Assembly: GCA_900317555.1 (NCBI GenBank)
Contig: ONHF01000002.1
Span: forward strand, 62,001-126,000
From: an uncultured Lachnospiraceae bacterium
GTDB lineage: Bacteria > Bacillota > Clostridia > Lachnospirales > Lachnospiraceae
DNA length: 64,000 nt
Direction: 5' to 3'
This document shows positions 18,633-27,572 of the stretch, piece after piece. Made by a program: the position numbers and the translations under genes. How positions within the stretch are numbered: position 1 is the first letter of the stretch; the number at the start of each line of letters is the position of its first letter. The notes below the pieces were generated by a model. It made no database searches. It was not told the origin of the DNA and saw nothing but the letters and a program-made list of their open reading frames with translations.

Positions 18633-18655
18633 ATAGTTTGTCGCCAAGAAAGGCG
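18613..18655. repeat. Perfect 12-bp inverted repeat across the tRNA-Arg promoter
   Basis: CGCCTTTCTTGG at 18613-18624 (in the -35/-10 spacer) and CCAAGAAAGGCG at 18644-18655 (first transcribed bases), with the -10 in the 19-base gap. The left arm is upstream of the start site, so the repeat cannot fold in the tRNA transcript; a DNA-binding site or cruciform is more likely. Confidence 0.75.
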
Positions 18656-18660
18656 GATAT

Positions 18661-18734
18661 GTATGTGTAGCTCAGCTGGATAGAGCGTCTGGCTACGGAC
18701 CAGAAGGTCGCGAGTTCGAATCTTGTCACATACA
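18661..18734 (+). tRNA. tRNA-Arg (anticodon ACG)
   Basis: Acceptor GTATGTG/CACATAC and anticodon arm TCTGG-CTACGGA-CCAGA; A34 is presumably edited to inosine. CCA is not encoded. A single-gene unit with its own promoter and terminator. Confidence 0.97.
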
Positions 18735-18743
18735 GAGCTAATG

Positions 18744-18783
18744 AAATCCCTGAACCCTTGTAATGAGGGTTCAGGGATTTTTA
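18744..18783 (+). terminator. tRNA-Arg terminator
   Basis: Stem AAATCCCTGAACCC with a matching GGGTTCAGGGATTT and loop, ending in TTTTTAT. It may also serve the convergent VWA gene. Confidence 0.92.
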
Positions 18784-18844
18784 TATTGATTCGCCGCTTT
18801 TCTGAATTCGGATATCAATGGAAATAATAGTCATCAGTTTCTTC

Positions 18845-20665
18845 CTAATTCCTGATCTCCCGTAAAATCATCTGCAGCAGCTCGCTCACGCCATTCGCCA
18901 GCTGTTCAATCTTCTGAATCCGGACATACTCTTTCCCGTAAATCAGGTGCAGATTTTCAAGATTCGTATTCGGCCCGAGATAGATTGCTGCCGTGCGGAT
19001 GCCCAGCGAGCGCATGGATTTTACCGCTTCTGCCGTATTGCGGACCGCTTCTTCGCCCTCATACTCTCTTTCGAAGAAAGATCCTTCCTTCGCCGGCATC
19101 CTCGTTGAGTCATTCGGGCTCGCGTCGGTAAGAATCAGCAGGATTTTTTTGCCGGAGGATGTGACAGCACTGTTCTGGTACATCTGCGCAGCGGCTGTTT
19201 TAAGCGCAAGCCCGTCCCTGTTCCAGCCGGCAGCGTAATAACCGAAAATCCCCTCGCAGCGGACGTCTTTGTACTGTTTGAGCAGCTGCAGCACGGTATA
19301 CCCACGGAGCGAACGAAACGCGCTTACCTGTACCGGCACATGGCACTTCTCCAGACTTTTTGCGATGACATAAGCCTGCGAAGCGATCACTTCCTGTGAA
19401 TTCAGCCGGGACGCCGAAGCGTCCAGCAGGATATCCACACTGAGATCGTGTTCAACCTCGTCGCCGGGGCGTTCAAAGACATACGGGTCATCCATGACAG
19501 CAAGCCGGTAGGCTTTTTCGCTGTTAAGGCGTCCGGCCCTTGCTTTAACAGGAAGTGGCTGCGCATAAGAAGCAAAAATCGTATCCAGCTGCGCCGAAAG
19601 CCTGCGGACGCTTCCTGCTATCAGCATGCCGTTTCTGCGGTAATATTCAATGTTTTTTTCTCTCTGACGGGCAATATCCTTTGCTACGTCCTTCGCACTT
19701 CGATTATCCGAGCTGTTGACCCGCGCCTGCTGCGAAAGTGTCCGGTGCTGCTGCGCGCCGCCGGAAGAAGCTGCGGACGGCATATCGCCTGCCTTTGTAA
19801 TCCAGAGCCTGCAATAGGCGTCATCCTCTTTGCAGAGATCGTTCTCGAGAACGCGCATGTCCGCTTCGTTGTATATGCAAGGGCCAAAACAAGCCCTGAT
19901 ATATGCAAGATCCTCCGCGGCATCGGCCGAGTTATGCAGCTCACGCTGATTATGCAGAAGGCGGACACTGCCCTCTCTGTCGCCGTGTCCGGTTCCCGTC
20001 CGGACAAGCAGTACATCCAGCTGCCGCGTTTCATGGTGCAGGACTTTGCGCAAAACCTTGTCCGCAAGCGAACCTTTCCGCAACTGCCGCACGTTTGTTT
20101 CTTTCTCTCCCGTGCGGAAGTGGAAGAATTCCAGAAGGAACGCCTGCATGCTCTCAATCACCTGCTCCGTATCAAGAGAGCCCGGGAAGCGCAAAGCCTC
20201 CTCCATCTTCTTTTCTCTTGCCGAAAGAAGCGGCATTTTACGGCCGGTCACCAGCGCCCAGCGGGCCTGCTGCTCGTTGTAGACAAGCATGCTCTGCAGC
20301 ATCATCTGCTGCCTCGAAAGCGACTGCTGAACCTTGAAGAAGTCTTCGGCGCGGCGCCTCCGCAGCTGTGACAGAATCGGCCTTGTCGGAAGCTCCTTCT
20401 CGTACACGCAGTTCTCAAGACCCAGCCACAGAAGCGCGTCGTATTCGTCTGTTTTGCTGCCGCGGCTGTAGCTGTAGAAGAAATCGCTGATTTTCGGAAG
20501 GTCAAGCCACTTATCCACAAGCCCGATGACCATGTTGAAGTAGAAATCCGGCTTCCCGTTCGGATAGAATGCCATGAACGGCGTCTCGAAATCATAACGC
20601 CCCGCGGCATTCCATATTATATTGAGCGCGCGGCGCTGTGCGCCGCTGTAATGCCTCTTGATCAT
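18845..20665 (-). CDS. VWA-domain protein of the MoxR-associated (CobT/NorD-like) type
   Basis: 606 residues. The C-terminal von Willebrand A domain has an intact MIDAS motif D415-x-S417-x-S419, plus a later Thr/Asp pair in LTDASPND. The N-terminal 400 residues are mostly helical and unassigned, with a charged, low-complexity stretch around 290-330. Its start overlaps the stop of the upstream MoxR-type ATPase gene by four bases, the usual AAA+/VWA pairing in which the ATPase remodels or inserts metal into a client through the VWA partner. No cobalamin, NO-reductase or methanol dehydrogenase gene is near, so the client is unknown. Confidence 0.85.
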   Translation of the reverse strand: MIKRHYSGAQRRALNIIWNAAGRYDFETPFMAFYPNGKPDFYFNMVIGLVDKWLDLPKISDFFYSYSRGSKTDEYDALLWLGLENCVYEKELPTRPILSQLRRRRAEDFFKVQQSLSRQQMMLQSMLVYNEQQARWALVTGRKMPLLSAREKKMEEALRFPGSLDTEQVIESMQAFLLEFFHFRTGEKETNVRQLRKGSLADKVLRKVLHHETRQLDVLLVRTGTGHGDREGSVRLLHNQRELHNSADAAEDLAYIRACFGPCIYNEADMRVLENDLCKEDDAYCRLWITKAGDMPSAASSGGAQQHRTLSQQARVNSSDNRSAKDVAKDIARQREKNIEYYRRNGMLIAGSVRRLSAQLDTIFASYAQPLPVKARAGRLNSEKAYRLAVMDDPYVFERPGDEVEHDLSVDILLDASASRLNSQEVIASQAYVIAKSLEKCHVPVQVSAFRSLRGYTVLQLLKQYKDVRCEGIFGYYAAGWNRDGLALKTAAAQMYQNSAVTSSGKKILLILTDASPNDSTRMPAKEGSFFEREYEGEEAVRNTAEAVKSMRSLGIRTAAIYLGPNTNLENLHLIYGKEYVRIQKIEQLANGVSELLQMILREIRN

Positions 20666-21588
20666 TGCGCAAAAACATCACCCTTCGTCAGGCTGTCCGG
20701 TACGCGCGCCGAGATCACATCGTGGATCAGGCTGCGTTCATAGGCATCAAATGTTTTATTTGTAATACACATATCGAGCGCGTCGCCGCTCGTAAGTCCC
20801 TTGTCTATCAGTCCGATTGCGTCGAGAAGACCGCGCAGGTCCAGTGCTCTGTCGGAAATCTCGCTGTTCTGCGCCTTGTTCGCCAGTTCATAGAAGAGCC
20901 GCACGAACTGTCCGCAGATCTGGTCCCGCATCGAAGGAAACCTTCTCTTCAAAAGCTTTGTCAGGTCTTCATCGGAAATGAGCGGCATATCCAGCACCGC
21001 AAAACGCGACGTCAGTGCCTCATTCAGCTCCCGCGTACCGGCATATCCGTAATTCATTGTCCCGATAAAACGTGTTTCCGGGCGCACGACAATTTTGTCA
21101 TATCCGGGCACATCGATCACATGCCGGAAGTCCAGCGTCGAATGCAGAACAGCAAGTGCCTCGTTCTTCGCCATATTGATTTCATCCAGGACACCGAAGC
21201 CGCCGTTCACTGCACAAAGGTACACCGGTCCCGGGCGGAAAACCACCTTCTCACCGTTGAATGTATCGGTGCCGATCAGATAAGCCGCGTCTGCATTGAT
21301 ATGGAACGAAACATTCCACAGAGGGCGGGCAAAAACAGCGCAGAGGTTCTCGGCAAGCACATTCTTGCCGGTGGCCTTCGGCCCGGCAAGCAGCAGGTTC
21401 TCCCCTGCAAGAAGTGCCGCCAGTGCCTTTTTCCAGACATCTTTGCCATAATAAAACAGCTCCGGAGACGGTATCCTTGTCTGCAGTTCTTCGTCCGCGT
21501 TGTGCTTTTTGCGAAAAGCCTTCACGCCCTCGATCAGCTGACTGTCAATGCCTTCTTCCGAAAGAAAGGTAAGAATCGCATCATCCAT
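20662..21588 (-). CDS. MoxR-family AAA+ ATPase
   Basis: 308 residues. Walker A is GPKATGKN at 69-76, Walker B VLDEIN near 134, with sensor 1 GTMNYG and an arginine-finger region LTSRF following. This matches the CbbQ/NirQ/NorQ branch of MoxR chaperones. It forms a translationally coupled pair with the VWA gene (overlap of four bases) and follows the two-TM protein gene by 29 bases, so all three are probably one operon. Confidence 0.9.
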   Translation of the reverse strand: MDDAILTFLSEEGIDSQLIEGVKAFRKKHNADEELQTRIPSPELFYYGKDVWKKALAALLAGENLLLAGPKATGKNVLAENLCAVFARPLWNVSFHINADAAYLIGTDTFNGEKVVFRPGPVYLCAVNGGFGVLDEINMAKNEALAVLHSTLDFRHVIDVPGYDKIVVRPETRFIGTMNYGYAGTRELNEALTSRFAVLDMPLISDEDLTKLLKRRFPSMRDQICGQFVRLFYELANKAQNSEISDRALDLRGLLDAIGLIDKGLTSGDALDMCITNKTFDAYERSLIHDVISARVPDSLTKGDVFAQ

Positions 21589-21617
21589 TATTCACACCAC
21601 CTTTATCCTTCATCCGT

Positions 21618-22628
21618 TTACCTGTAGTCCATAACAAGGAACATCGGCTTCACGGCAACAACTTCTTCGTATTCCTGCTGCGATACTTTAACCGTATTGT
21701 TCAGAGATTTCAGATCATTTTTAACCGTTTCGAGCGCTTCCTGCGCTGTCTTCGCTCTCCCCTCGCGGATCACACGGATCATTCTGTCAAGCACAACCGG
21801 GTGCGCGTACTGGGCAGGTACCGGAAAGTTCTGATCAGATCCGATATATTCCGATACTTTGGAAAGGATCGCGTCCCAGTCTCTCTGCGCGGCTTTTCTG
21901 TTGTTGGTTCTTGAAGGAAGCACACCGCTTGCCAACAGTAAAAACAGAAAGGCCGTCGCAAACATGATTGCATAAAGACCCGTGTCACGCTCTCCGGAAG
22001 CGATCTTATAAATGCCAAATGCCAGTGCCGCAATCGAAATCGCAAGGATGAACGCGGCGGCTGCCTTGATTGATGTTTTTCGGCCGTCAATCGCGCGCTT
22101 TCTTCTTGCCGCTCCGGCAAGCGCATCGGACAGCTGCGGCTTGCGCTCCAGATACTCTCTGGCATGCCGCAGCGACCGGATCGTTTCTTCCGCTTCCACC
22201 GGCAGATCTTTGATGTATCTTGCTTGCTCCGCCGCTTTCGCGGCAGCCAGTTTTTCGTCGGCTTTACGGCTGTGCGTTTTGATCTCCGGGTGTTTTCTCT
22301 CGATTTCGCGCAGGAGCTCGTCGACCTGCTCTTCAAATTTGAAGTTGCATTGTTTTTCCAGACCGTTCGAAAATTCCACAACCAGATATGCCATGGACGC
22401 GAAGATCCCCTTGCCTGTATAGCCGCCTTTGCTCATTGCGATCCTTTTGTAGACTCTGCGGACATCGCCGTAGAGAACGTAATAGCGGCGGTCAAGGTAA
22501 AAGCTGTTCAGATACATCGCCTTCTCTCCGAGTCCGCAGGGACCGATTTTGCGGCAGCTCTTCTTGTCCTGCGCGAGCGTCCCGGGGTCCAGCTTCTGAT
22601 TTCCTAATGGTTTGGGTGCAAAAATCAT
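21618..22628 (-). CDS. Two-TM protein of unknown function, MoxR/VWA neighbour
   Basis: 336 residues from the ATG giving MIFAPKPL; a TTG 14 codons upstream is possible, and neither start has a strong ribosome binding site. Residues 1-105 form a basic domain with Cys25, Cys31 and Cys94. Residues 107-170 are charged and probably coiled coil. Two membrane spans lie at about 187-208 and 217-236, and a soluble tail follows. I recognise the N-terminal part as a recurring uncharacterised Clostridia family but know no function. It is first in the MoxR/VWA operon, which suggests a membrane anchor or client. Confidence 0.75.
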   Translation of the reverse strand: MIFAPKPLGNQKLDPGTLAQDKKSCRKIGPCGLGEKAMYLNSFYLDRRYYVLYGDVRRVYKRIAMSKGGYTGKGIFASMAYLVVEFSNGLEKQCNFKFEEQVDELLREIERKHPEIKTHSRKADEKLAAAKAAEQARYIKDLPVEAEETIRSLRHAREYLERKPQLSDALAGAARRKRAIDGRKTSIKAAAAFILAISIAALAFGIYKIASGERDTGLYAIMFATAFLFLLLASGVLPSRTNNRKAAQRDWDAILSKVSEYIGSDQNFPVPAQYAHPVVLDRMIRVIREGRAKTAQEALETVKNDLKSLNNTVKVSQQEYEEVVAVKPMFLVMDYR

Positions 22629-22691
22629 ATTTAATACCAGCTCTCTGTAAAATTCATATCCACTGCGCAAATTAACCGTAAATGCGCAAAG

Positions 22692-22722
22692 AGGTGGGAT
22701 CCAGAAATCCCGGGTCCCACCT
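22692..22722 (-). terminator. Terminator of the CstA-family gene
   Basis: Stem AGGTGGGA/TCCCACCT with an inner CC/GG extension, followed by CTTTG. The T-run is short. A second weaker dyad (GGTCAGACC...) precedes it. Confidence 0.6.
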
Positions 22723-22776
22723 GCTTTCAGGTCAGGTCCTGTAAGGTCTGACCCGTGTGTTCAGTTGTAAAAATGC

Positions 22777-24252
22777 TTATGCAGCAGCTTCTGCCTTCTT
22801 GGCTGCCCGAAGGAACAGTGTAAGGAACAGGACGATGAAGAAAATACCTGCCGGGTAAGCAACCGCCGTATTGAGACGGAAGAACTTGATGAGGCCAAGG
22901 CATTCCGGAGCCATCATGAAGTAGGTTGTAGAAACGCCGGTCATAAACATTGCGGGCAGAGCCGCAATCCAGTAGTTCTTCTTCTCCTTCGCGAGATACA
23001 TAGCTGCAGACCACAGAACGATCATAGCCAGCGTCTGGTTTGTCCAGGAGAAATATCTCCAGATGACTGCATAGGACAGGAAGCCAAGTGTATTGCCGAA
23101 GCCGAGGAACGCGCCGACACCCAGAACCGGGATGCAGAGCTTGAGTCTGTTCGCGTACGACTCCTGATCAATCTTGAACCAGTCGGCAAGCGTAAGTCTT
23201 GCGGAACGGAACGAAGTATCGCCGGAAGTAATTGGGCAGGCAATAACGCCGAGCATTGCAAGTACAACGCCGACAGTACCCATGGTCTTGACGCAGACAT
23301 CGTAGATTGCTGCGGACTGACCGGCCGCCAGAGCTTCCTTCAGGCCTGTGTTCAGGCCGCCTTCTACCGCGTACAGAGAGCAGCCGGCTGCCGCCCATAC
23401 AAGAGCGATAATGCCTTCTGCAACCATAGCGCCATAGAATACGAAGTGACCCTGTCTCTCACTCTTGAGGCATCTTGCCATCAGCGGAGACTGTGTGGAA
23501 TGGAAGCCGGAGCACGCACCGCAGGCAACCGTGATGAACATGAAGCTCCATACCGGAGTTCCGTCCGGATGCATGCTGCGGAAGTTTGCGAACAGTTCCG
23601 GCGTATGGTAACCGTTCAGCGGCATTCCGATCGCGACACCGATTGCCATCGCGATCAGGCAGAAACCGAAAATCGGGTAAATCTTACCGATGATCTTGTC
23701 GATCGAAATGAACGTTGCGATGAAGTAGTAGCAGAGGATAATGGCAAGCCATGTCGTCGTTGTCGCGAACGGTCCGGTAACGCCCTTATTCTTGAGCAGC
23801 TGTACGAGAAGGCCTGCAGGGCCAACCGCGAAAACAGTACCTACCATGATCAGCAGTACAACCGAGAAGACTCTCATAACGGTCTTCATGGTGTCGCCAA
23901 GATAGATGCCGGTAACTTCGGAGATCGATGCACCGTTGTTTCTCTCGGAAAGCATGCCGGAGAAATAATCGTGAACCGCGCCGCAGAACGTTGTGCCGAA
24001 TGTGATCCACAGGAATACGATAGGTCCCCACAGAGCACCCTGCATGGCACCGAAGATCGGGCCGAGGCCGGCGATGTTCAGCAGCTGAACCAGGAACAGC
24101 TTCCACTGCGGCATAACGACGTAGTCAACGCCATCGTTGATCGCAACGGCCGGTGTCTCACGATCATCGGGACCGAAGGTGCTGTCAACGAATTTGCCGT
24201 AGGTGAAGTATCCAATGATTAGAATAGCTAAACAGATTAAGAAACTGATCAT
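22777..24252 (-). CDS. CstA-family carbon starvation / peptide-pyruvate transporter
   Basis: Multi-spanning inner-membrane transporter, 491 residues, about 13-15 hydrophobic segments. The CstA signature GPIFGAMQGALWGP is at about 64-77, and GVIACPITSGDTSFRSARL lies later. E. coli relatives CstA and BtsT import pyruvate or peptides; the substrate here is not determinable. The ATG giving MISFLIC is preceded by AGGGGGTG at 6 bases. About 270 bases of AT-rich DNA upstream contain TATAAT near 24365 with a poor -35, and no regulator gene is adjacent. Confidence 0.92.
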   Translation of the reverse strand: MISFLICLAILIIGYFTYGKFVDSTFGPDDRETPAVAINDGVDYVVMPQWKLFLVQLLNIAGLGPIFGAMQGALWGPIVFLWITFGTTFCGAVHDYFSGMLSERNNGASISEVTGIYLGDTMKTVMRVFSVVLLIMVGTVFAVGPAGLLVQLLKNKGVTGPFATTTTWLAIILCYYFIATFISIDKIIGKIYPIFGFCLIAMAIGVAIGMPLNGYHTPELFANFRSMHPDGTPVWSFMFITVACGACSGFHSTQSPLMARCLKSERQGHFVFYGAMVAEGIIALVWAAAGCSLYAVEGGLNTGLKEALAAGQSAAIYDVCVKTMGTVGVVLAMLGVIACPITSGDTSFRSARLTLADWFKIDQESYANRLKLCIPVLGVGAFLGFGNTLGFLSYAVIWRYFSWTNQTLAMIVLWSAAMYLAKEKKNYWIAALPAMFMTGVSTTYFMMAPECLGLIKFFRLNTAVAYPAGIFFIVLFLTLFLRAAKKAEAAA

Positions 24253-24520
24253 TATGATCACCCCCTGCATAATAATAGTGTAAGGCAGTGCTGTTCTCCT
24301 CCGCCCGGTAATATGCTGTTTTACCAGGCGCAGTCAGACCGCTGTCTGCCCGTTTACAACAATTATATTAATGCTCTTCGGAAACGATTTCTACGATCAG
24401 AGTTTACGAATATTTTAGAATTTCTTTATACAAAATGCATATAATTTATACTTTTTTGTATGATGGATCATATCTCTACTGTATATTTCAACTTCAGTAT
24501 GCTTTTATTACTTTTCCCTG

Positions 24521-25084
24521 TTACTTTTGTTTTTCATACAAGATAAATCCATCATTGCTGAATACCTGCTGATACATCTGTGAGGCATTTACATATTGAT
24601 AACATTTTGTCTGATCATCCCACGTACTTAATAGTACATAATCTGCTTTATCCAGATGATCTGTATCATCAAGCCCCCAGAAATAACTATTGACTCCGGT
24701 ACTCCAATATAGCACCCTTGGTTTAAAGAAATACACCACGTCTTCCTTATCCAGATTCGAATCAATATACTGATATAATTCCTCCGCCGTTTCTGACTCC
24801 GCCTCGTCGAGCCGATAGCCGCGGAATCTTGTAGAATATATACCGCAAAGCGATTGCGCTGACACCAGAATAAGAACGGTCAGTATAGCAGCGTCAACAA
24901 TAACAGGCCCTGCCTTATCTCGAAGTCTGCGAACAGCGTAAGATGCAAAAAGAAGCATCAGCGGATAAAAAGAATAGGTGAAACCATATCGATAATAGTT
25001 GTAAAACAGGAGCATCAGGAGCATCAGCAGCATACCGCAAACATAGAAAGCAAAGAACATTTCCTCTTTCCACTTCATCAGCAT
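24521..25084 (-). CDS. C-terminal part of a split membrane glycosyltransferase-like protein
   Basis: 187 residues: two or three hydrophobic segments (about 8-30 and 35-75), then a soluble tail. Its ATG lies 7 bases before the stop of the preceding frame (25078-26052), in the -1/+2 relationship. The sequence before the ATG stays open in this frame and would continue the protein smoothly. I read the pair as one 500-residue GT39-like integral membrane glycosyltransferase interrupted by a frameshift, or two coupled genes. No function is proven. Base composition is AT-richer than the flanks. Confidence 0.6.
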   Translation of the reverse strand: MLMKWKEEMFFAFYVCGMLLMLLMLLFYNYYRYGFTYSFYPLMLLFASYAVRRLRDKAGPVIVDAAILTVLILVSAQSLCGIYSTRFRGYRLDEAESETAEELYQYIDSNLDKEDVVYFFKPRVLYWSTGVNSYFWGLDDTDHLDKADYVLLSTWDDQTKCYQYVNASQMYQQVFSNDGFILYEKQK

Positions 25085-26052
25085 GCCGGCAGCTGAAAGG
25101 AGTAGAAATACTGCTTCACTCCCATCAGAAAACGGCCGGATGAGAACGTAAAATAGCTCTTATATGTACCACCGGATTTCATCAGCAAAGTGTCGCAAAC
25201 CTCCTTGCAGATAATAAACGAGGCATAAGGGACCAATTGAATCCACCAATTTCTGCTTTTAAAAAATCTTTTTCGGAATACACGCAGAATGTCATAAGCT
25301 GCAAGAGCCAGAATAATGCCCTCGCAAAGTGTCTTGGTAAGCATGGCCGCTGCGGCTGCCGCACCTGTACCTGCCGCCAGAAGCAGTACCCTCCGTATCT
25401 TTTCAACGGAAACTGAAACTGAAGTCTTACGTTCATATAAATATCGGTCCGCCAGACAGAGTGCCGCCATTGACCAGAAAAAGCCCGGAATATCAGCATC
25501 CGCCGCATTTACGTTACAAAGGAACTGATAACTGCCTGTTACAAACAGCGATAGTGCAAATGCTCTGGCATTTGTCATTCGCCGCATGAAAATTCTAAGC
25601 ATGAAGAAAGAACCGCAGGCAAGCAGAACTACCTCATATACTTTAACAACAATTACCGGAAAGCCATGGAAAATCATATAGACAGGGACCAGCATGATTG
25701 ACCACATCCACGGGTATACATCCGAGCCGATTCCATCGCAGGAATTATCAATGATAAAATTGTTCTTGCGGAACCATTCCGGAATTGTTCCGGTCACAAG
25801 CGCTCTGGCCTGCGCATAGTACTGACTGTAATCTCCTCCCCAGCTTTTTCCCGGATAGATCATAAGCAAGCCGGCGGCAAGTGTTATGAGGAAAAGAAGA
25901 AGCGACACCTTCCATTTTCTGCAGGCATTCAGCCTCCCTGCCTGCCTGTAGAATAGGCTCCGAAAACGTTTGGAAAAGATAAAAATCAGGCAAAACAGAC
26001 AAAGCACCGCATACCACCGTGTTCTGTAGAGATTCATAAAGAAATAATCCAT
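25078..26052 (-). CDS. N-terminal part of a GT39/PMT-like membrane glycosyltransferase
   Basis: 324 residues with about eight hydrophobic segments. The first outer loop, between TM2 and TM3, carries [14 protein letters not shown] near 75. This is like the acidic first-loop motif of lipid-phosphosugar-dependent GT39/ArnT-type glycosyltransferases. AGGAG precedes the ATG. The frame ends abruptly after LPAC where the next ORF begins. No other envelope-polysaccharide gene is close, and the AT-rich character suggests transfer. Alternative: a DUF2142/DUF2029-like membrane protein. Confidence 0.6.
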   Translation of the reverse strand: MDYFFMNLYRTRWYAVLCLFCLIFIFSKRFRSLFYRQAGRLNACRKWKVSLLLFLITLAAGLLMIYPGKSWGGDYSQYYAQARALVTGTIPEWFRKNNFIIDNSCDGIGSDVYPWMWSIMLVPVYMIFHGFPVIVVKVYEVVLLACGSFFMLRIFMRRMTNARAFALSLFVTGSYQFLCNVNAADADIPGFFWSMAALCLADRYLYERKTSVSVSVEKIRRVLLLAAGTGAAAAAAMLTKTLCEGIILALAAYDILRVFRKRFFKSRNWWIQLVPYASFIICKEVCDTLLMKSGGTYKSYFTFSSGRFLMGVKQYFYSFQLPAC

Positions 26053-26130
26053 TATTTATTTTCTCCTGTAAGAAAACCTATTGATACCGTGTTTGCGCAG
26101 CTCTACAGTCATTTCTACCATCAGCAGCGC

Positions 26131-26177
26131 AAAAAAGAGCTGCCGCTCCACTACTCTATCATGGATACGGCAGCCCT
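26131..26177 (-). terminator. Terminator of the second thiolase gene
   Basis: Stem GGGCTGCCG/CGGCAGCTC with an inner TATCCA/TGGAG pairing, then TTTTTT. Confidence 0.85.
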
Positions 26178-26216
26178 GCCAGTCATATCAGATTTTCATC
26201 TGAAAGCATTGCTATA

Positions 26217-27398
26217 TTATCTCTCTACGATTGCCGCGCAGCCCATACCACCGCCGACGCAAAGTGTAGCAAGACCCTTGTGTGAATCTCTCTTCTGCAT
26301 CTCATACAGAAGCGTTACAAGAATACGTGCGCCCGAGCAGCCTACCGGATGTCCGAGAGCTACACCGCCGCCGTTGACATTCAGCTTGTCGTTCTCGAAG
26401 CCAAGTTCCTTCGCAACCGCGACGGATTGCGCCGCGAACGCCTCGTTCGCTTCGTACAGATCGAAGTCCTCAATCTTATATCCGGTCTTCGCCATGACCT
26501 TTCTGGTTGCGTAAACCGGTCCGATACCCATGATCGCGGGATCGCAGCCGGCAAGCTCGCCGCCGATCCATGTTGCCATCGGCGTAACGCCGAGTTCCTT
26601 TGCCTTCTCTTCGCTCATCACGATCATCGCAGCCGCGCCGTCATTGATACCGGACGCATTGCCGGCAGTAACTACGCCGCCTTCCTTGAACGCGGGTTTA
26701 AGCTTTGCAAGTGTCTCTACTGTTGTTCCGGGTCTGTTGCCCTCATCTGTATCAAATACGATGGTACCCTTCTTCGTCTTGATTTCAACAGGAACAATCT
26801 CATCCTTGAAGCGGCCGGAGGTAATGGCCTTCTCCGCCTTCTGCTGAGACCATGCAGCAAACTCATCCAGTTCTTCTCTTGTCAAATGCCACTTCTCGGC
26901 GATGTTCTCGGCTGTGATACCCATATGATAGCCGTAGAAAGCATCGGTCAAAGCGTCGCGGATCATCGCGTCGTCCAGCTTGCCTGCGTTCATTCTGTAG
27001 CCAAATCTGGCCTTGTAAAGAAGATAAGGCGCAGCGTCCATGTTCTCCATGCCGCCCGCGACGATAATATCTGCATCCCCGTTCTGAATCAGCTTGGCTG
27101 CAAGGTTTACACAGTGAAGTCCGGAGCCGCAGAGAACATTGATTGTCGTCGCGGGAACCTCAACCGGAATGCCTGCATTGACCGCTGCCTGTCTTGCAGG
27201 GTTCTGTCCGTTGCCTGCCTGAATAACATTGCCCATGTAGACTTCGTCAACCATCTCGGGCTTAACGCCTGCACGCTTTAAAGCTTCCCGGATAACAATC
27301 TCGCCAAGCTTTGTAGCCGGAACATCCTTCAGGGATCCGCCGAACTTGCCGATTGCCGTTCTGCATGCGCCCGCGATAACAACTTTTCTCTTTGCCAT
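26217..27398 (-). CDS. Acetyl-CoA C-acetyltransferase (second thiolase)
   Basis: Condenses two acetyl-CoA to acetoacetyl-CoA. 393 residues. The nucleophile is Cys90 in NVLCGSG, followed by NEAFA, GHPVG with the catalytic His, and the second Cys in [13 protein letters not shown] precedes the ATG of MAKRKVVI; the longer frame has no binding site. It is a paralogue of the operon thiolase at 35212-36396, about 60% alike by eye. It stands behind mtnA with a 174-base gap and its own terminator, so it can be expressed apart from the butyrate operon. Confidence 0.94.
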   Translation of the reverse strand: MAKRKVVIAGACRTAIGKFGGSLKDVPATKLGEIVIREALKRAGVKPEMVDEVYMGNVIQAGNGQNPARQAAVNAGIPVEVPATTINVLCGSGLHCVNLAAKLIQNGDADIIVAGGMENMDAAPYLLYKARFGYRMNAGKLDDAMIRDALTDAFYGYHMGITAENIAEKWHLTREELDEFAAWSQQKAEKAITSGRFKDEIVPVEIKTKKGTIVFDTDEGNRPGTTVETLAKLKPAFKEGGVVTAGNASGINDGAAAMIVMSEEKAKELGVTPMATWIGGELAGCDPAIMGIGPVYATRKVMAKTGYKIEDFDLYEANEAFAAQSVAVAKELGFENDKLNVNGGGVALGHPVGCSGARILVTLLYEMQKRDSHKGLATLCVGGGMGCAAIVER

Positions 27399-27572
27399 AT
27401 TCCATTCCTCCATAACTATATGATGCATATTGCTATGAGTCATCTTACATAACATCTATTATAAGACTTTGTCAAAAAAATATCGAGCCTTATAATGATA
27501 TTTATTTAACAATGTTTTGTCCGTACTTTTGTGCAAATTTCAGCCGGAGAAAAAACTGTGCGGCGGCGCTGC

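Noticed and set aside
18845..22628. Anti-phage defence island around the MoxR/VWA genes
   Set aside because: No nuclease, toxin, reverse transcriptase or mobile-element gene accompanies the module; the surrounding genes are housekeeping.
24271..24480. LytTR-type direct repeats upstream of the CstA-family gene
   Set aside because: Two TTTATAC copies are seen, but the spacing and sequence do not fit the LytTR consensus and the area is simply AT-rich.
27495..27512. Rex site upstream of the second thiolase
   Set aside because: One half matches TTAACAA well but the other half (ATGATAT) is poor, and the site lies far upstream of any likely -35.
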